Assembly (NCBI RefSeq): GCF_029218125.1
Contig: NZ_JARFXX010000001.1
Location: forward strand, 186,001 to 250,000
Reading direction: 5' to 3'
DNA: 64,000 bases
DNA from: Oscillibacter faecalis_A
GTDB lineage: Bacteria; Bacillota; Clostridia; Oscillospirales; Oscillospiraceae
The translations under genes and the position numbers were made by a program. Position 1 is the stretch's first letter. Every line of letters starts with the position of its first letter. Below the pieces are notes generated by a model. That model saw nothing but the letters and a program-made list of their open reading frames with translations. It had not been told where the DNA came from and did not search any database. Below, piece after piece: positions 6,656 through 15,959 of this stretch.

Positions 6656-7641
6656 AGGGGCGCCTCCTGATCCCGCAGGTCCCGGCAGATGCCCCTTGTG
6701 ATGCGCTCCGCATCTTCCAGCGTATTCATCTGCACGATCTGCTCCTTATAATAGTTGGCGTGGGGGATACCCTTGAGATACCAGCAGTATTGCTTCCGGG
6801 CCTCCAGCACGGCCACCCGCTCCCCCTTATAGGCGGCGGCCATGCGAATCTGCCGCAGAGCGGTCTGACACCGCTCCGCCAGCGGCGGACGCGGTGGAAC
6901 GGGCGCTCCGTCCAGCACAGCCTTTGCCTGTTGGAACAGCCACGGATTTCCAAAGCACCCCCGGCCGATCATAGCCATATCTGCGCCGGTGTGGAGCAGG
7001 ATTCTCTTGGCGTCCTCCGGCTTCCAGATATCGCCATTGGCGATGACCGGGATGGACACCGCCTCCTTCACCGCCCGGATGCAGTTCCAGTCGGCAGTGC
7101 CGCCGTAGACCTGCGCCCGGGTGCGGCCATGCACCGCCACGGCGGCGGCACCGGCCTGCTCCAGTGTTTGGGCGAACTCCACGCAGTTGCAGTGGCCCAT
7201 GTCCCAGCCCCGGCGGAACTTTGCCGTTACCGGCGTTTCCGGCAGGGCCTTCACCACCGCCTCCACGATGCGTCCCGCCAGCTCCGGGTCCTTCATCAGT
7301 GCCGCGCCGTCACCGTTGTTGACGATCTTACCCATGGGACAGCCCATGTTGATGTCCAGAATATCCGCGCCGGTGTGCTCTATGGCAATCTGGGCGGCCT
7401 CGGCCATACAGGCGGGGTCGCTGCCGAAGATCTGCACAGCGGCGGGATGCTCGCCGGGGAACTGCGTCAGGAGAGAGAACGTTTTTTTATCGTGATAGCA
7501 CAGCGCCTTGGACGAGATCAGCTCCGTTATGGTGTAGCCCGCCCCCAGCTCCGCGCAGATCTGGCGGAAAGCCGCGTCCGTGACCCCGGCCATGGGCGCC
7601 AGAGCCAGCTTGGAATGAATCTCGACCGTACCGATCCTCAT
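6652..7641 (-). CDS. dus: tRNA-dihydrouridine synthase, DusB type
   Basis: FMN-dependent enzyme of 329 residues that reduces uridine to dihydrouridine in the tRNA D loop. Seen: LAPMAGVTDAAFR near the N terminus, the active-site block DINMGCPMGKIV with the catalytic cysteine, KFRRGWD, HGRTR, and the FMN phosphate site IANGDIW ... MIGRGCFGNPW. The frame is open far upstream, but the ATG at 7641 has a GAAAGGGGG site and starts exactly where the family does (MRIGTVEI). It is followed by the sigma/anti-sigma pair with a 4-base overlap. Confidence 0.95.
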   Translation of the reverse strand: MRIGTVEIHSKLALAPMAGVTDAAFRQICAELGAGYTITELISSKALCYHDKKTFSLLTQFPGEHPAAVQIFGSDPACMAEAAQIAIEHTGADILDINMGCPMGKIVNNGDGAALMKDPELAGRIVEAVVKALPETPVTAKFRRGWDMGHCNCVEFAQTLEQAGAAAVAVHGRTRAQVYGGTADWNCIRAVKEAVSIPVIANGDIWKPEDAKRILLHTGADMAMIGRGCFGNPWLFQQAKAVLDGAPVPPRPPLAERCQTALRQIRMAAAYKGERVAVLEARKQYCWYLKGIPHANYYKEQIVQMNTLEDAERITRGICRDLRDQEAPL

Positions 7642-7799
7642 GGCGCGGCCCCCTTTCTTTTTTACAGTCTTATTAGTGTAGCTGATTCCCGGCAAAAATG
7701 CAAGTCCCGTGAAAATCGGCCCGCCCCACGGATTCCGACTGTATTTTTCCGGGACAGGCAGTATGATACCCTCAGTTAACATAAGAAGGAGGGACCCAC

Positions 7800-9827
7800 A
7801 TGGACTATGGGGCTCTGACAGCGGCCCGGCTCCGCTCCGGGCAATGGCTGCACTGGGGGATTCGCTTTTTTCTCGCCGCGGCGCTGACCGCCAGCGAAAC
7901 GGTGGATGGCTACGCGCCCTTTGCGCTGGGGTGCATCGCGGCGGCAGGACCGGGGGCAGGTGGTGCCGCCGCGCTGGGCGGCGGCGTGATGGGGGCGCTG
8001 CTGTTTCTGCCCTTTCAGCAGGCATTGGCCTTTGCCGCCGTGGGAATCCTGACGGTCACGGCGGCCACCGCCTTTCGGGACACGGATTTTTTCAAGCGTC
8101 CGTGGGTCATGCCGGTGCTGGCGGCGGGCATGGTGCTGGCCGTAGGGGGAATCTACGCCTGTCAGGCCCTTGACCCGGTAAGCAGCATCGGTCCCTGCGC
8201 GGCGGCAGGTCTGCTCACCGGTGTGTCCGCCTACTTTTTTGCCCGGCTTTTTCAGGGTGAGGAGGACCGCCTCTCCCCGGAGGGACTGCTGTTTCTCGGC
8301 GCGGCGCTGACACTGGCGCTGGGGGACCTGACGGTCCTGAACGTCTCTGTGGGCCGGACGCTGCTGTGCGCCCTCCTTGCCTGCACGGCCTACGGGCAGG
8401 GGCCCATGACCGGCGTTACTGCCGGACTGGGGCTGGGCCTTGTCACGGATCTCACCGTGGGGACCGGCGGGCTGTTCACTGCCGCCTACGGCATGGCGGG
8501 GCTGCTGGCCGCCCGGTGCCGCCGCCGCTGCACGGCGGCCATGGCCTTCTTTTTAGGGGCGCTTGCCGCCATGCTCACCTCCCGGGAAGCTCTGGCCATG
8601 ACGCTGCTGCTGGAAACCATTGCCGGAGCGCTGCTGTTTTTGGCGATTCCTCGGCGAATTTTCGGCGGCAAACGCGTCCGGCAGGAGGCCGCCCCCGCCG
8701 AAGCGGAGGCAGCGCAGGGGAAAACGCTCCGCACCCGGCTGGACCGGGCTGCGGAGGCAATGCGGGCGCTGTATGACAGCATGAACCGCGCCGCGCCGCC
8801 GCAGGAGGAAAACCCGGCGGTCATTTTCGACCGGGCGGCGGAGAAGGTATGCCGGAGCTGCGCGCTGTGCCAGCTCTGCTGGCAAAAGGAGTATACCTCC
8901 ACCTTTAACGCCCTCAACGATGCCACGCCCTTTCTGTTGGAGCGTGGCAAGGCCAAGGCCAAGGATTTCCCCTCCCATTTTGCCGACCGCTGTATCCACC
9001 TCTCCGAGCTTTTGCAGGCCATCAACGGCGAGCTTGCCGCCTTTTTGCTGCGCAAGCAGTACCGCCGCCAGTTGGAGGAGACCCGCCGCAGCGCCAAGGG
9101 GCAGTACGCCCAGATGTCCGACCTGCTCTCCGCCGCCGCAGTCAGCGCCGCCGGGGCCGCCCCGGCCCTTGACACAATGGCCCGCTGCGCCATCGGCGCG
9201 GCGCTGCGGCCCAAGGAGGGGGAGCTCATCTGCGGGGACACCATGGAAGCTTTCCGCACGGACGGAGGAACATGGTGCATGATCTTGGCGGACGGAATGG
9301 GCAGTGGAGACGCCGCACGGCGGGAATCCGCCCTGACCTGCCGGCTGCTGCGGCAGTTTTTAGAGGCGGACATTCAGCCGGAGGCGGCGCTGACCACCCT
9401 GAACTCCGCCATGGCCCTCCGGGGTGCGGAGACCGGCAGCTTCACCACTGTGGATCTGTGCGTGCTCCGAGGCGGCGAGGCGGCGTTTTATAAATTCGGT
9501 GCCGCCCCCAGCTATCTCAAAAAGGGCGGCTCCGTCCGCCGCATCAGCGGCAGCAGCCTGCCTGTCGGGCTTCGGGGCAGCCCCGCCGCCCCGGACCTCA
9601 CCACCGTGACGCTGGAGCCGGGGAGCTTTGCCGTGATGGTCAGCGACGGTGTGGCAGACCCCAACCGGGATGACTGGCTGCAAAACCTGCTGGCCGGATG
9701 GGGCGGCGATGACCCGCAGACGCTGGCAAATCTCATTTTGTCGGAAAGCATCCGCCGGGAAAAGCTGCAGGATGACTGCGCCGTGCAGGTGCTCTACCGT
9801 CTGCCGGAGGAAGTACAGACGGTATAA
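7800..9827 (+). CDS. spoIIE: Stage II sporulation protein E (serine phosphatase)
   Basis: Membrane-bound PP2C-type phosphatase of 675 residues that dephosphorylates SpoIIAA and so releases sigma-F in the forespore; it also acts at the polar septum. Residues about 15-290 hold multiple membrane helices, followed by a cysteine-containing central region (VCRSCALCQLCW near 350) and the PP2C domain from about 470, with GDTMEAF (near 480), ADGMGSGD (near 496) and VSDGVADP (near 614). It is shorter than the B. subtilis protein (827), mainly in the central region. The ATG at 7800 has an AAGGAGGGA site. It is the first of two genes. Confidence 0.95.
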   Translation: MDYGALTAARLRSGQWLHWGIRFFLAAALTASETVDGYAPFALGCIAAAGPGAGGAAALGGGVMGALLFLPFQQALAFAAVGILTVTAATAFRDTDFFKRPWVMPVLAAGMVLAVGGIYACQALDPVSSIGPCAAAGLLTGVSAYFFARLFQGEEDRLSPEGLLFLGAALTLALGDLTVLNVSVGRTLLCALLACTAYGQGPMTGVTAGLGLGLVTDLTVGTGGLFTAAYGMAGLLAARCRRRCTAAMAFFLGALAAMLTSREALAMTLLLETIAGALLFLAIPRRIFGGKRVRQEAAPAEAEAAQGKTLRTRLDRAAEAMRALYDSMNRAAPPQEENPAVIFDRAAEKVCRSCALCQLCWQKEYTSTFNALNDATPFLLERGKAKAKDFPSHFADRCIHLSELLQAINGELAAFLLRKQYRRQLEETRRSAKGQYAQMSDLLSAAAVSAAGAAPALDTMARCAIGAALRPKEGELICGDTMEAFRTDGGTWCMILADGMGSGDAARRESALTCRLLRQFLEADIQPEAALTTLNSAMALRGAETGSFTTVDLCVLRGGEAAFYKFGAAPSYLKKGGSVRRISGSSLPVGLRGSPAAPDLTTVTLEPGSFAVMVSDGVADPNRDDWLQNLLAGWGGDDPQTLANLILSESIRREKLQDDCAVQVLYRLPEEVQTV

Positions 9828-9918
9828 GCGCTCAAGCTGAAAAAAATCTCCGCCTCCGGTATAGACTTCCTCTCTTTGCGGGAAACTGGAATAGACGAAA
9901 CAGAGGAGGAGCACAGCT

Positions 9919-10185
9919 ATGGTAAAAGGAATTTCCCGGCGTGTTGTGGTGGTGGATTCGCCGGATCAGCGTTTTTTTGAACAGGCTATCTTCATTGTCC
10001 GCAACGATGCCGGCGGCGAGGGCGTCACCGCCCGGGAACTGGTGGAGGAAGCCCGCCGGGTAGCCCGTGGCTACACCGGCGGCAGCCGCCTGAGCCGGGC
10101 ATGGCGGGAGCTGAACCCGCTGGTATACACCCTCATCGGCGCCGGCAGCATCGGCCTCGTCTGGCTCATTGTGACGCTGATATAA
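9919..10185 (+). CDS. Small conserved-type protein with C-terminal membrane helix
   Basis: An 88-residue product not assigned to a named family. A soluble basic N-terminal part (VKGISRRVVVVDSPDQRFFE) is followed by one C-terminal helix (VYTLIGAGSIGLVWLIVTLI), giving a tail-anchored topology. The ATG at 9919 has a GAGGAGGAG site. It follows spoIIE by 91 bases with no terminator between and is followed by a strong terminator, so it is probably co-transcribed with spoIIE. A sporulation role is guilt by association only. Confidence 0.7.
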   Translation: MVKGISRRVVVVDSPDQRFFEQAIFIVRNDAGGEGVTARELVEEARRVARGYTGGSRLSRAWRELNPLVYTLIGAGSIGLVWLIVTLI

Positions 10186-10186
10186 G

Positions 10187-10216
10187 AAAAAGGAGAGCAA
10201 ACCGCTCTCCTTTTTT
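10187..10216. terminator. Bidirectional terminator between the spoIIE unit and ribF
   Basis: AAAAGGAGAGC and GCTCTCCTTTT arms around an AAACC loop, with T-runs in both directions; it overlaps the ribF stop. Confidence 0.9.
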
Positions 10217-11120
10217 ACTGTTTTTCTTTAAAATAGGCCCGGACGCTTTCCGCGTCCGTTTCGATCTGGTGCTTCAGCGCCTCCAACGAATCGAAGCGAA
10301 TCTCGTCCCGCAGCCGCCGGTAAAATTCCACCCGGATAGACTGGCCGTAGAGGTCGCCCTCAAAGTCCAGCATCCACGATTCCACCGTCAGGTCACTGCC
10401 GTTATTCACGGTGGGGCGGGTACCCACATTGGTCACGGCGGCATAGCTGCTCCCATCCTCAAGGCACACCCGGGCAACGTACACACCGTCCCCTGGCACC
10501 AGCACATGGGGCGGCGGCACCAGATTCACCGTGGGAATCCCAATGGTGCGGCCGATGCGCCGCCCATGGCGCACGGTCTGGGTCAGGATGTGAGGATGGC
10601 CCAGATAGTCCATGGCCCGCTCCACCTGTCCAAGTCCCACCAGCCGGCGGATATAGGTAGAGCTGACAGTGATACCCCCCACCGTGACCTCCGGGATGAT
10701 GTCGCAGCCCAGCCCCAGTTCCGCGCATTTTGCCTGTAATAAAGCGGGCGTCCCCTGATTTTTATGGCCGAACCGGTGATCGTGTCCCGCCACCAGATGC
10801 GCAGCATGATAGCGCTTCACCAAAATCTCCGTGATAAAATCCTCCCACGAGGTCGTCATCATCTCATGGTCAAAGGGGACCATGATGACCTCGTCGATGC
10901 CGTAGAGATTTTTGGCGAGCCACGCCCGGTCCTCCGGGGAGTTGATCAGGGGCACCGGCACACCGGAGACCACCTCCTTGGGCGGCTGTGCCCATGTGAA
11001 CACGGCGGAACAGACGCCCCGGCGCTTTGCCTCCGCCGCCGTGCGGCGCAGCAGGGCGCCGTGCCCCAGATGCACACCGTCAAAAAAGCCCAATGCGATT
11101 ACTTTCGGTTGAATGGCCAT
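10215..11120 (-). CDS. ribF: Bifunctional riboflavin kinase / FAD synthetase
   Basis: Makes FMN and then FAD from riboflavin and ATP; 301 residues, usual length. The N-terminal FAD synthetase (nucleotidyltransferase) domain has GFFDGVHLGHG at 11-21 and STYIRRLV near 155. The C-terminal flavokinase domain carries HGRRIGRTIGIPTVNL (near 185) and GDGVYVARV. The ATG at 11120 is 3 bases after the truB stop, so it is the last gene of the long rimP-ribF operon; truB-ribF adjacency is typical of Firmicutes. Confidence 0.96.
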   Translation of the reverse strand: MAIQPKVIALGFFDGVHLGHGALLRRTAAEAKRRGVCSAVFTWAQPPKEVVSGVPVPLINSPEDRAWLAKNLYGIDEVIMVPFDHEMMTTSWEDFITEILVKRYHAAHLVAGHDHRFGHKNQGTPALLQAKCAELGLGCDIIPEVTVGGITVSSTYIRRLVGLGQVERAMDYLGHPHILTQTVRHGRRIGRTIGIPTVNLVPPPHVLVPGDGVYVARVCLEDGSSYAAVTNVGTRPTVNNGSDLTVESWMLDFEGDLYGQSIRVEFYRRLRDEIRFDSLEALKHQIETDAESVRAYFKEKQ

Positions 11121-11123
11121 AGC

Positions 11124-11987
11124 TTATGCTCCAAAAAAATTCTTGATAGATGTCAGCGTACCGTCCTTGGCACGGGACAGGCACAGAAATTCGCCGTTTG
11201 CGCCGTATACCCGGTACATTCCCTCCGGCACCTCCGCCGTGATGGGATTGCCGTTGCGGACGCGCTTTTCCTTTCCGGCAGAGGTCAGGCGATAGGCGGG
11301 ATACGCCGCGAACAGAGAGTCTGCAGGCCGCAGTAGGGCTGCGCCCTGCGCCTGCACAGCCTCAAGGGACACGGCCTCCGCCAGTGTAAAACCGGCGGCC
11401 ATGGTGCGGCGGAGGCTGTACATGGCGCCGCCGCAGCCCAGCGCCTGCCCGATATCGTGGCACAGCGTTCGAAGATACGTCCCCTTGGAGCACTGGCAGC
11501 GGAGAAGATAGTCCGTTTCGCTGACCTGCTCCAGCAGCTCCAACTCAAAAATCGTGATGCTGCGGGGTTTCCGCTCCACCTCGCGGCCCTTACGGGCCAA
11601 CTCGTAGAGCTTCTGGCCGCCGATCTTAATGGCGGAGTACATGGGCGGCACCTGTTCAATGGGCCCGGTAAAGCGGGGCAGCAGCGCCGCCAGCGCCTCC
11701 CGGTCCACGGTGACGGGACGGGTCTCCAAAATTTCGCCGGTGGTATCCTGCGTATCGGTCACAACGCCCAGCCGCAGACCGGCCACATATTCCTTTTCGC
11801 CGTTTTCCGCGAACTCCACAGCCCGGGTGGCCTGTCCCAGAAACACTGGCAGTACGCCGGTGGCCATGGGATCCAGCGTGCCGCCGTGGCCCACCCGCTT
11901 TTCTCTCAGAATGCCCCGCATCTTGGCGCAGACATCCATACTCGTCCACCCGGCAGGCTTATCAATGATCACAATGCCGCTTGGCAT
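11124..11987 (-). CDS. truB: tRNA pseudouridine-55 synthase
   Basis: Converts U55 of the tRNA T loop to pseudouridine. 287 residues. The catalytic aspartate is Asp39 in HGGTLDPMATGVLP; other family blocks seen are the N-terminal IDKPAGWTS and SAIKIGGQKLYELAR. The C-terminal small PUA-like part is short but present. It lies between nrnA (stop at 11999) and ribF. Confidence 0.97.
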   Translation of the reverse strand: MPSGIVIIDKPAGWTSMDVCAKMRGILREKRVGHGGTLDPMATGVLPVFLGQATRAVEFAENGEKEYVAGLRLGVVTDTQDTTGEILETRPVTVDREALAALLPRFTGPIEQVPPMYSAIKIGGQKLYELARKGREVERKPRSITIFELELLEQVSETDYLLRCQCSKGTYLRTLCHDIGQALGCGGAMYSLRRTMAAGFTLAEAVSLEAVQAQGAALLRPADSLFAAYPAYRLTSAGKEKRVRNGNPITAEVPEGMYRVYGANGEFLCLSRAKDGTLTSIKNFFGA

Positions 11988-11998
11988 GGCGCAGCTCC

Positions 11999-12964
11999 TT
12001 ATCTTTTGAAATCCGGCACAATTCGCGCAATAGCGGTGAGCATTTTCTCCTCCGCCTCGGCGCGGCTCACGCCCTCCAGCGTGGCGCCGGCAGCGCGGGC
12101 ATGACCGCCGCCGCCCAGCAGGCGGCAGACCTCTGTGGCATTCACCCGCTCCCCGGTGCGGAGGGAGAATTTCCAGACATTCTCCCTCAGCTCCCGCATG
12201 GTCACAGCGCAGTCCACGCCCTGAATCTGCGGGCCGAGGGAGGAAAGGTCCTCCGCATCGTTCTCCGTGGCGTGAAACCGCTCCAGCAGCGACAGCGGCA
12301 CGGCCAGCACCGCCGCGCGGCCGCTATCGTAGAATTTCGCGTCCGCCAGCATGGCCGCCTCCAGCTGCATCCGCACCCGGGATTTCGTCTGGAAGAACCG
12401 CTTGTTGACAGTGCGGTAATCAATGCCTGTCTCCATCAGCGCCGCCGCGGCCCGGTGGGTCTCGGCGGTGACATTGGAGTAGATAAAGCCGCCGGTATCC
12501 GTGGAAATGGCCACATACAGCGGCAGGGCGATCTCCTGTGTCAGCGGCGTCAGCTCCCGGATGATGTCCAGCACCAGCTCGCCGCAGGCAGCGGCCTTCG
12601 GCCGGACGATGTTGGCCCGGCCAAAGCCCTCAAAGGAGGGGTGGTGGTCAAGGGCCAGATCAATGCGTTTTTCATAGGGGCGTGCGTTATCCGGCAGCAG
12701 CCCCGGGGTGGCGATGTCCACCGACACCACCCGCTCCGGCACAAAGCCCTCCGGCGCGGCATAGGGGGCAAAATAGGGGGCGGTATTGTCCGTCAGGCCG
12801 GGATTTGGCAGCAGATACGCCGTTTTTCCCAGCGCCCGCAGCGCGGCGCACAGGGCGGCGGCACAGCCCACCGTATCTCCGTCCGGCCGCACATGGGTCA
12901 AAATCAGCACATGGTCGAAGCGCCGCAGCAGTTCCGCAGCTTCCAATACGGTCAGCACGCTCAC
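11999..12964 (-). CDS. nrnA: DHH-family phosphoesterase (NrnA-like oligoribonuclease / pAp phosphatase)
   Basis: A 321-residue DHH/DHHA1 enzyme that in Firmicutes degrades nano-RNA and pAp and can hydrolyse cyclic-dinucleotide products. Metal-site motifs: His24, Asp28 and Asp30 in THVRPDGDT, the DHH triad in LALDHHPSF, and the DHHA1 GGGGHARAAG near 290. The start is GTG at 12964, which overlaps the rbfA stop as GTGA and has a GAGGAGG site. Its place between rbfA and truB is the standard Firmicute arrangement. Confidence 0.93.
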   Translation of the reverse strand: MSVLTVLEAAELLRRFDHVLILTHVRPDGDTVGCAAALCAALRALGKTAYLLPNPGLTDNTAPYFAPYAAPEGFVPERVVSVDIATPGLLPDNARPYEKRIDLALDHHPSFEGFGRANIVRPKAAACGELVLDIIRELTPLTQEIALPLYVAISTDTGGFIYSNVTAETHRAAAALMETGIDYRTVNKRFFQTKSRVRMQLEAAMLADAKFYDSGRAAVLAVPLSLLERFHATENDAEDLSSLGPQIQGVDCAVTMRELRENVWKFSLRTGERVNATEVCRLLGGGGHARAAGATLEGVSRAEAEEKMLTAIARIVPDFKR

Positions 12965-13356
12965 GCCTCCTCGTCCGGCAGCACGGCGTCATTATCCGGG
13001 TTCACGGGCTTCACCTTTTCCGGGTCCCGCAAAACCTCTAAAATATGCGCGCCGTAGGCGATAGAGTCATCGGCGATAAACTGAAGCTCCGGAGTATAGC
13101 GAAGCTGAAGACTGCGGCCCAGCTCCCGACGCAAAAAGCCGGAGGCGGATTTGAGTCCCTTCAAAACATCCTTTTCCTGCGTCTTGTCCAGTACGCTGAT
13201 ATATACCTTGGCATAGCGCAGGTCACCGGTGGTGTCCACACGGGTGACGGAGACCATACCCACCTGAGAGACCCGGGGGTCCTTCAGCCGGCGTAACTGT
13301 TCCGCCAGTTCCCGCTGAATTTCCTCGTTGATTCGTCCGATACGGTTCGATGCCAT
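12961..13356 (-). CDS. rbfA: Ribosome-binding factor A
   Basis: Assembly factor for the 30S subunit that acts at helix 1 of 16S rRNA. 131 residues, KH-like fold; N-terminal RIGRINEEIQRELAEQLRRL and the typical DPRVSQVGMVSVTRVDTTGD strand-turn segment. The ATG at 13356 has a GGAGAGG site. It lies between infB and nrnA with a 4-base overlap to the latter. Confidence 0.96.
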   Translation of the reverse strand: MASNRIGRINEEIQRELAEQLRRLKDPRVSQVGMVSVTRVDTTGDLRYAKVYISVLDKTQEKDVLKGLKSASGFLRRELGRSLQLRYTPELQFIADDSIAYGAHILEVLRDPEKVKPVNPDNDAVLPDEEA

Positions 13357-13395
13357 AAAACCTCTCCTTTCCGTTTGTGGGAGATAAAGCGCCGA

Positions 13396-13414
13396 GCGGC
13401 GGCATAGCCGCCGC
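13396..13414 (-). other. Hairpin between infB and rbfA
   Basis: A perfect 8-bp GCGGCGGC/GCCGCCGC stem with a 3-base loop. There is no T-run, so it is more likely a processing or stability hairpin than a terminator. Confidence 0.4.
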
Positions 13415-13453
13415 CCGGAACAGAATGAAACTATAACTTTTTCAGGGCCGCGC

Positions 13454-15886
13454 TCAGCGGGGCACCTCCTCCATGGTGTAGGCCTCGATGATGTCGCCCA
13501 GCTTGATATCGTTGAACTTTTCCACGGTCAGGCCGCACTCAAAGCGCTCCTTGACCTCCTTGACAGAGTCCTTGAACCGCTGGAGAGAGCCGAGAACGCC
13601 CTCGTGGACCACGATACCGTCCCGGACCACCCGCACGGAGCAGTCCCGGCGCAGGCAGCCATCCTGCACGTAGCAGCCCGCCACGGTGCCCACAGAGGAC
13701 ACCTTGTAGGTCTCCCGGACCTCCGCATGGCCCAGAACGACCTCCTGGAACTTGGGAGCCAGCATCCCCTTCATAGCGGTTTCGATCTCGTCGATGGCGT
13801 CATAAATGACCCGGTACATCCGCATATCCACATTCTGGCGCTGAGCGCTTTCCCGTGCTGCGGCGTCCGGCCGGACGTTGAAGCCGACGATGATGGCGTT
13901 GGACGCGGCGGCCAGCGTCACATCGGACTCGTTGATAGCACCCACGGCGCCGTGGATGACCCTGACGTTGACCTCGTCATTGGAGAGCTTCTCCAGAGAG
14001 GACTTCACGGCCTCCACGCTGCCCTGCACGTCGGCCTTGACGATGAGGGCCAGCTCCTTGCGCTCGCCGGACTTGATCTGGTCGAACAGGTTCTCCAAAG
14101 ACACCTTCTGCACCGGCGCGGCGGCCTTGGCGCGTTCCTCGGCCTTGCGCTGCTCCACCAGTTCGCGGGCCATGCGCTCATCCGCCACAGCGAAGAAGGG
14201 CGCACCGGCCACAGGAGCCTCGGACAGACCCGCGATCTCCACAGGCACGGAGGGACCGGCCTGCGTTAGCCGCTCGCCGCGGTAGTTTACCATGGTACGC
14301 ACACGGCCCACAGAGGTGCCGGCGATAATGATGTCGCCCTGCTTCAGCGTGCCGTTCTGCACCAGCAGTGTGGCCACAGGGCCCCGGCCCTTGTCCAGCC
14401 GGGCCTCGATGACCGTACCCTGACCGGCGCGGTTGGGATTGGCCTTCAGCTCCTGCACCTCTGCCAGCAGCACAAGGTTTTCCAACAGGTTGTCAATGCC
14501 GATGTGCTTCTTGGCGGAAATTTTGCACACGATGGTCTCGCCGCCCCACTCCTCGGGCACGAGGCCGTACTCGGTGAGCTGCTGCATGACCCGGTCAGGG
14601 TTGGCGTTTTCCTTATCGATCTTGTTCACCGCCACGAGGATGGGGATATTGGCAGCCTTAGCGTGGTTGATGGACTCCACGGTCTGGGGCATGATACCGT
14701 CATCTGCCGCCACCATCAAAATGGCAATATCCGTGATCATAGCGCCGCGGGCACGCATGGACGTAAACGCCTCATGGCCCGGCGTATCCAAAAACGTGAT
14801 GGGCTTGCCGTGAATCTCCACCTGATAGGCACCGATGTGCTGGGTAATGCCGCCGGCCTCGCCGGAGGCAACGGACGTATTGCGGATGGTATCCAGCAAA
14901 GAGGTCTTGCCGTGGTCCACGTGGCCCATGACCACCACAACGGGGGCGCGGGGAACCAGATCCTCGGGCCGGTCCTCCGTGGTGTCGATGAGCTTTTCCT
15001 CGATAGTGACCACAACCTCCTTTTCCACCTTGCAGCCAAGCTCCTCGGCCACAAAGGAGGCGGTATCGAAGTCGATGATCTGGCTCAAAGAGGCCATGAC
15101 GCCGTTTTTCATCAGGCACTTGACCACCTCTGCGCCGGTCTTTTTCATGCGGCTGGCCAGCTCACCCACGCTGATCTCATCGGGAATCTGGACCTTGAGG
15201 GGGGCTTTCTTGGCGATCTCAAGCTGGAGCTTGCGCATTTTCTCCGCCTCATCCTGCCGCCGCTTGTTGGAAAATACCTGACCGCCCTGACGTCCGCGGT
15301 TGTTGCGGAACTTTTCCTTGCCGCCCTTCTGGGCCATGCGCTCGCCACGCTGACCGCCAAGGTCCTCAAGGCGCTGGTCATACTTCGCCAGATTCACGTC
15401 GCCGCCCTTGCGGGTGTCCACCAGCTTCTTCTCCGGTACGCGGGTGGTGGGCTGGGCAGTGGCCGTGGACTTGCTGTGCTTCTGCTGGGGCTGCTGCACC
15501 ACCGGCTGCGCGGGCTTTTGAGTCTGCTGCTGGGCCGCCGGCTTCTGCGCCTGCTGAGACACGGCGGGCTTTGCCTGTGCCGCCTGTGCGGGCTTGGCGG
15601 GCGCTGCCTCTGCCTTATGGGCGGGCTCTGCCTTGGGGGCCGCCTCCGCCTTGGGCGCGGGCGCGCTTTCCGGCTTCTTCGGCTCGTCGGCATAGATTGC
15701 CGCAATGCTGGAAATCTGATTGTTCTGGGTCAGATGCTCGAAGATGACGGACAGCTCCTTGTCCTCCAACGCCTGCATATTGCTCTTGGGGGCCTCGCCG
15801 TACTTGCCAAGGATGTCGGTGATCACCTTTGCGGGGAAGCCGAAGTCCCGCGCCACATCACGTACTCTGTATTTTTCAATAGCCAA
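13454..15886 (-). CDS. infB: Translation initiation factor IF-2
   Basis: GTPase that places fMet-tRNA on the 30S subunit; about 810 residues. The IF2-N module is at the N terminus (EKYRVRDVARDFGFP), followed by an Ala/Lys/Pro/Gln-rich linker (about 75-170), a second IF2-N domain, the G domain with GHVDHGKTSLLD (near 320), DTPGHEAF and NKID, and the C-terminal domains. The start is uncertain: a TTG at 15886 has a GAGGTG site at ideal spacing and gives the family N terminus (M)AIEKYR; the in-frame GTG at 15895 lies inside that site. TTG is preferred. Confidence 0.96.
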   Translation of the reverse strand: MAIEKYRVRDVARDFGFPAKVITDILGKYGEAPKSNMQALEDKELSVIFEHLTQNNQISSIAAIYADEPKKPESAPAPKAEAAPKAEPAHKAEAAPAKPAQAAQAKPAVSQQAQKPAAQQQTQKPAQPVVQQPQQKHSKSTATAQPTTRVPEKKLVDTRKGGDVNLAKYDQRLEDLGGQRGERMAQKGGKEKFRNNRGRQGGQVFSNKRRQDEAEKMRKLQLEIAKKAPLKVQIPDEISVGELASRMKKTGAEVVKCLMKNGVMASLSQIIDFDTASFVAEELGCKVEKEVVVTIEEKLIDTTEDRPEDLVPRAPVVVVMGHVDHGKTSLLDTIRNTSVASGEAGGITQHIGAYQVEIHGKPITFLDTPGHEAFTSMRARGAMITDIAILMVAADDGIMPQTVESINHAKAANIPILVAVNKIDKENANPDRVMQQLTEYGLVPEEWGGETIVCKISAKKHIGIDNLLENLVLLAEVQELKANPNRAGQGTVIEARLDKGRGPVATLLVQNGTLKQGDIIIAGTSVGRVRTMVNYRGERLTQAGPSVPVEIAGLSEAPVAGAPFFAVADERMARELVEQRKAEERAKAAAPVQKVSLENLFDQIKSGERKELALIVKADVQGSVEAVKSSLEKLSNDEVNVRVIHGAVGAINESDVTLAAASNAIIVGFNVRPDAAARESAQRQNVDMRMYRVIYDAIDEIETAMKGMLAPKFQEVVLGHAEVRETYKVSSVGTVAGCYVQDGCLRRDCSVRVVRDGIVVHEGVLGSLQRFKDSVKEVKERFECGLTVEKFNDIKLGDIIEAYTMEEVPR

Positions 15887-15959
15887 ATAAAACACCTCGT
15901 TTACCGCCGGTCAAAGGACCGTCCGGCCTGAATTTCGTATGGAACACGCCGACAGCCTC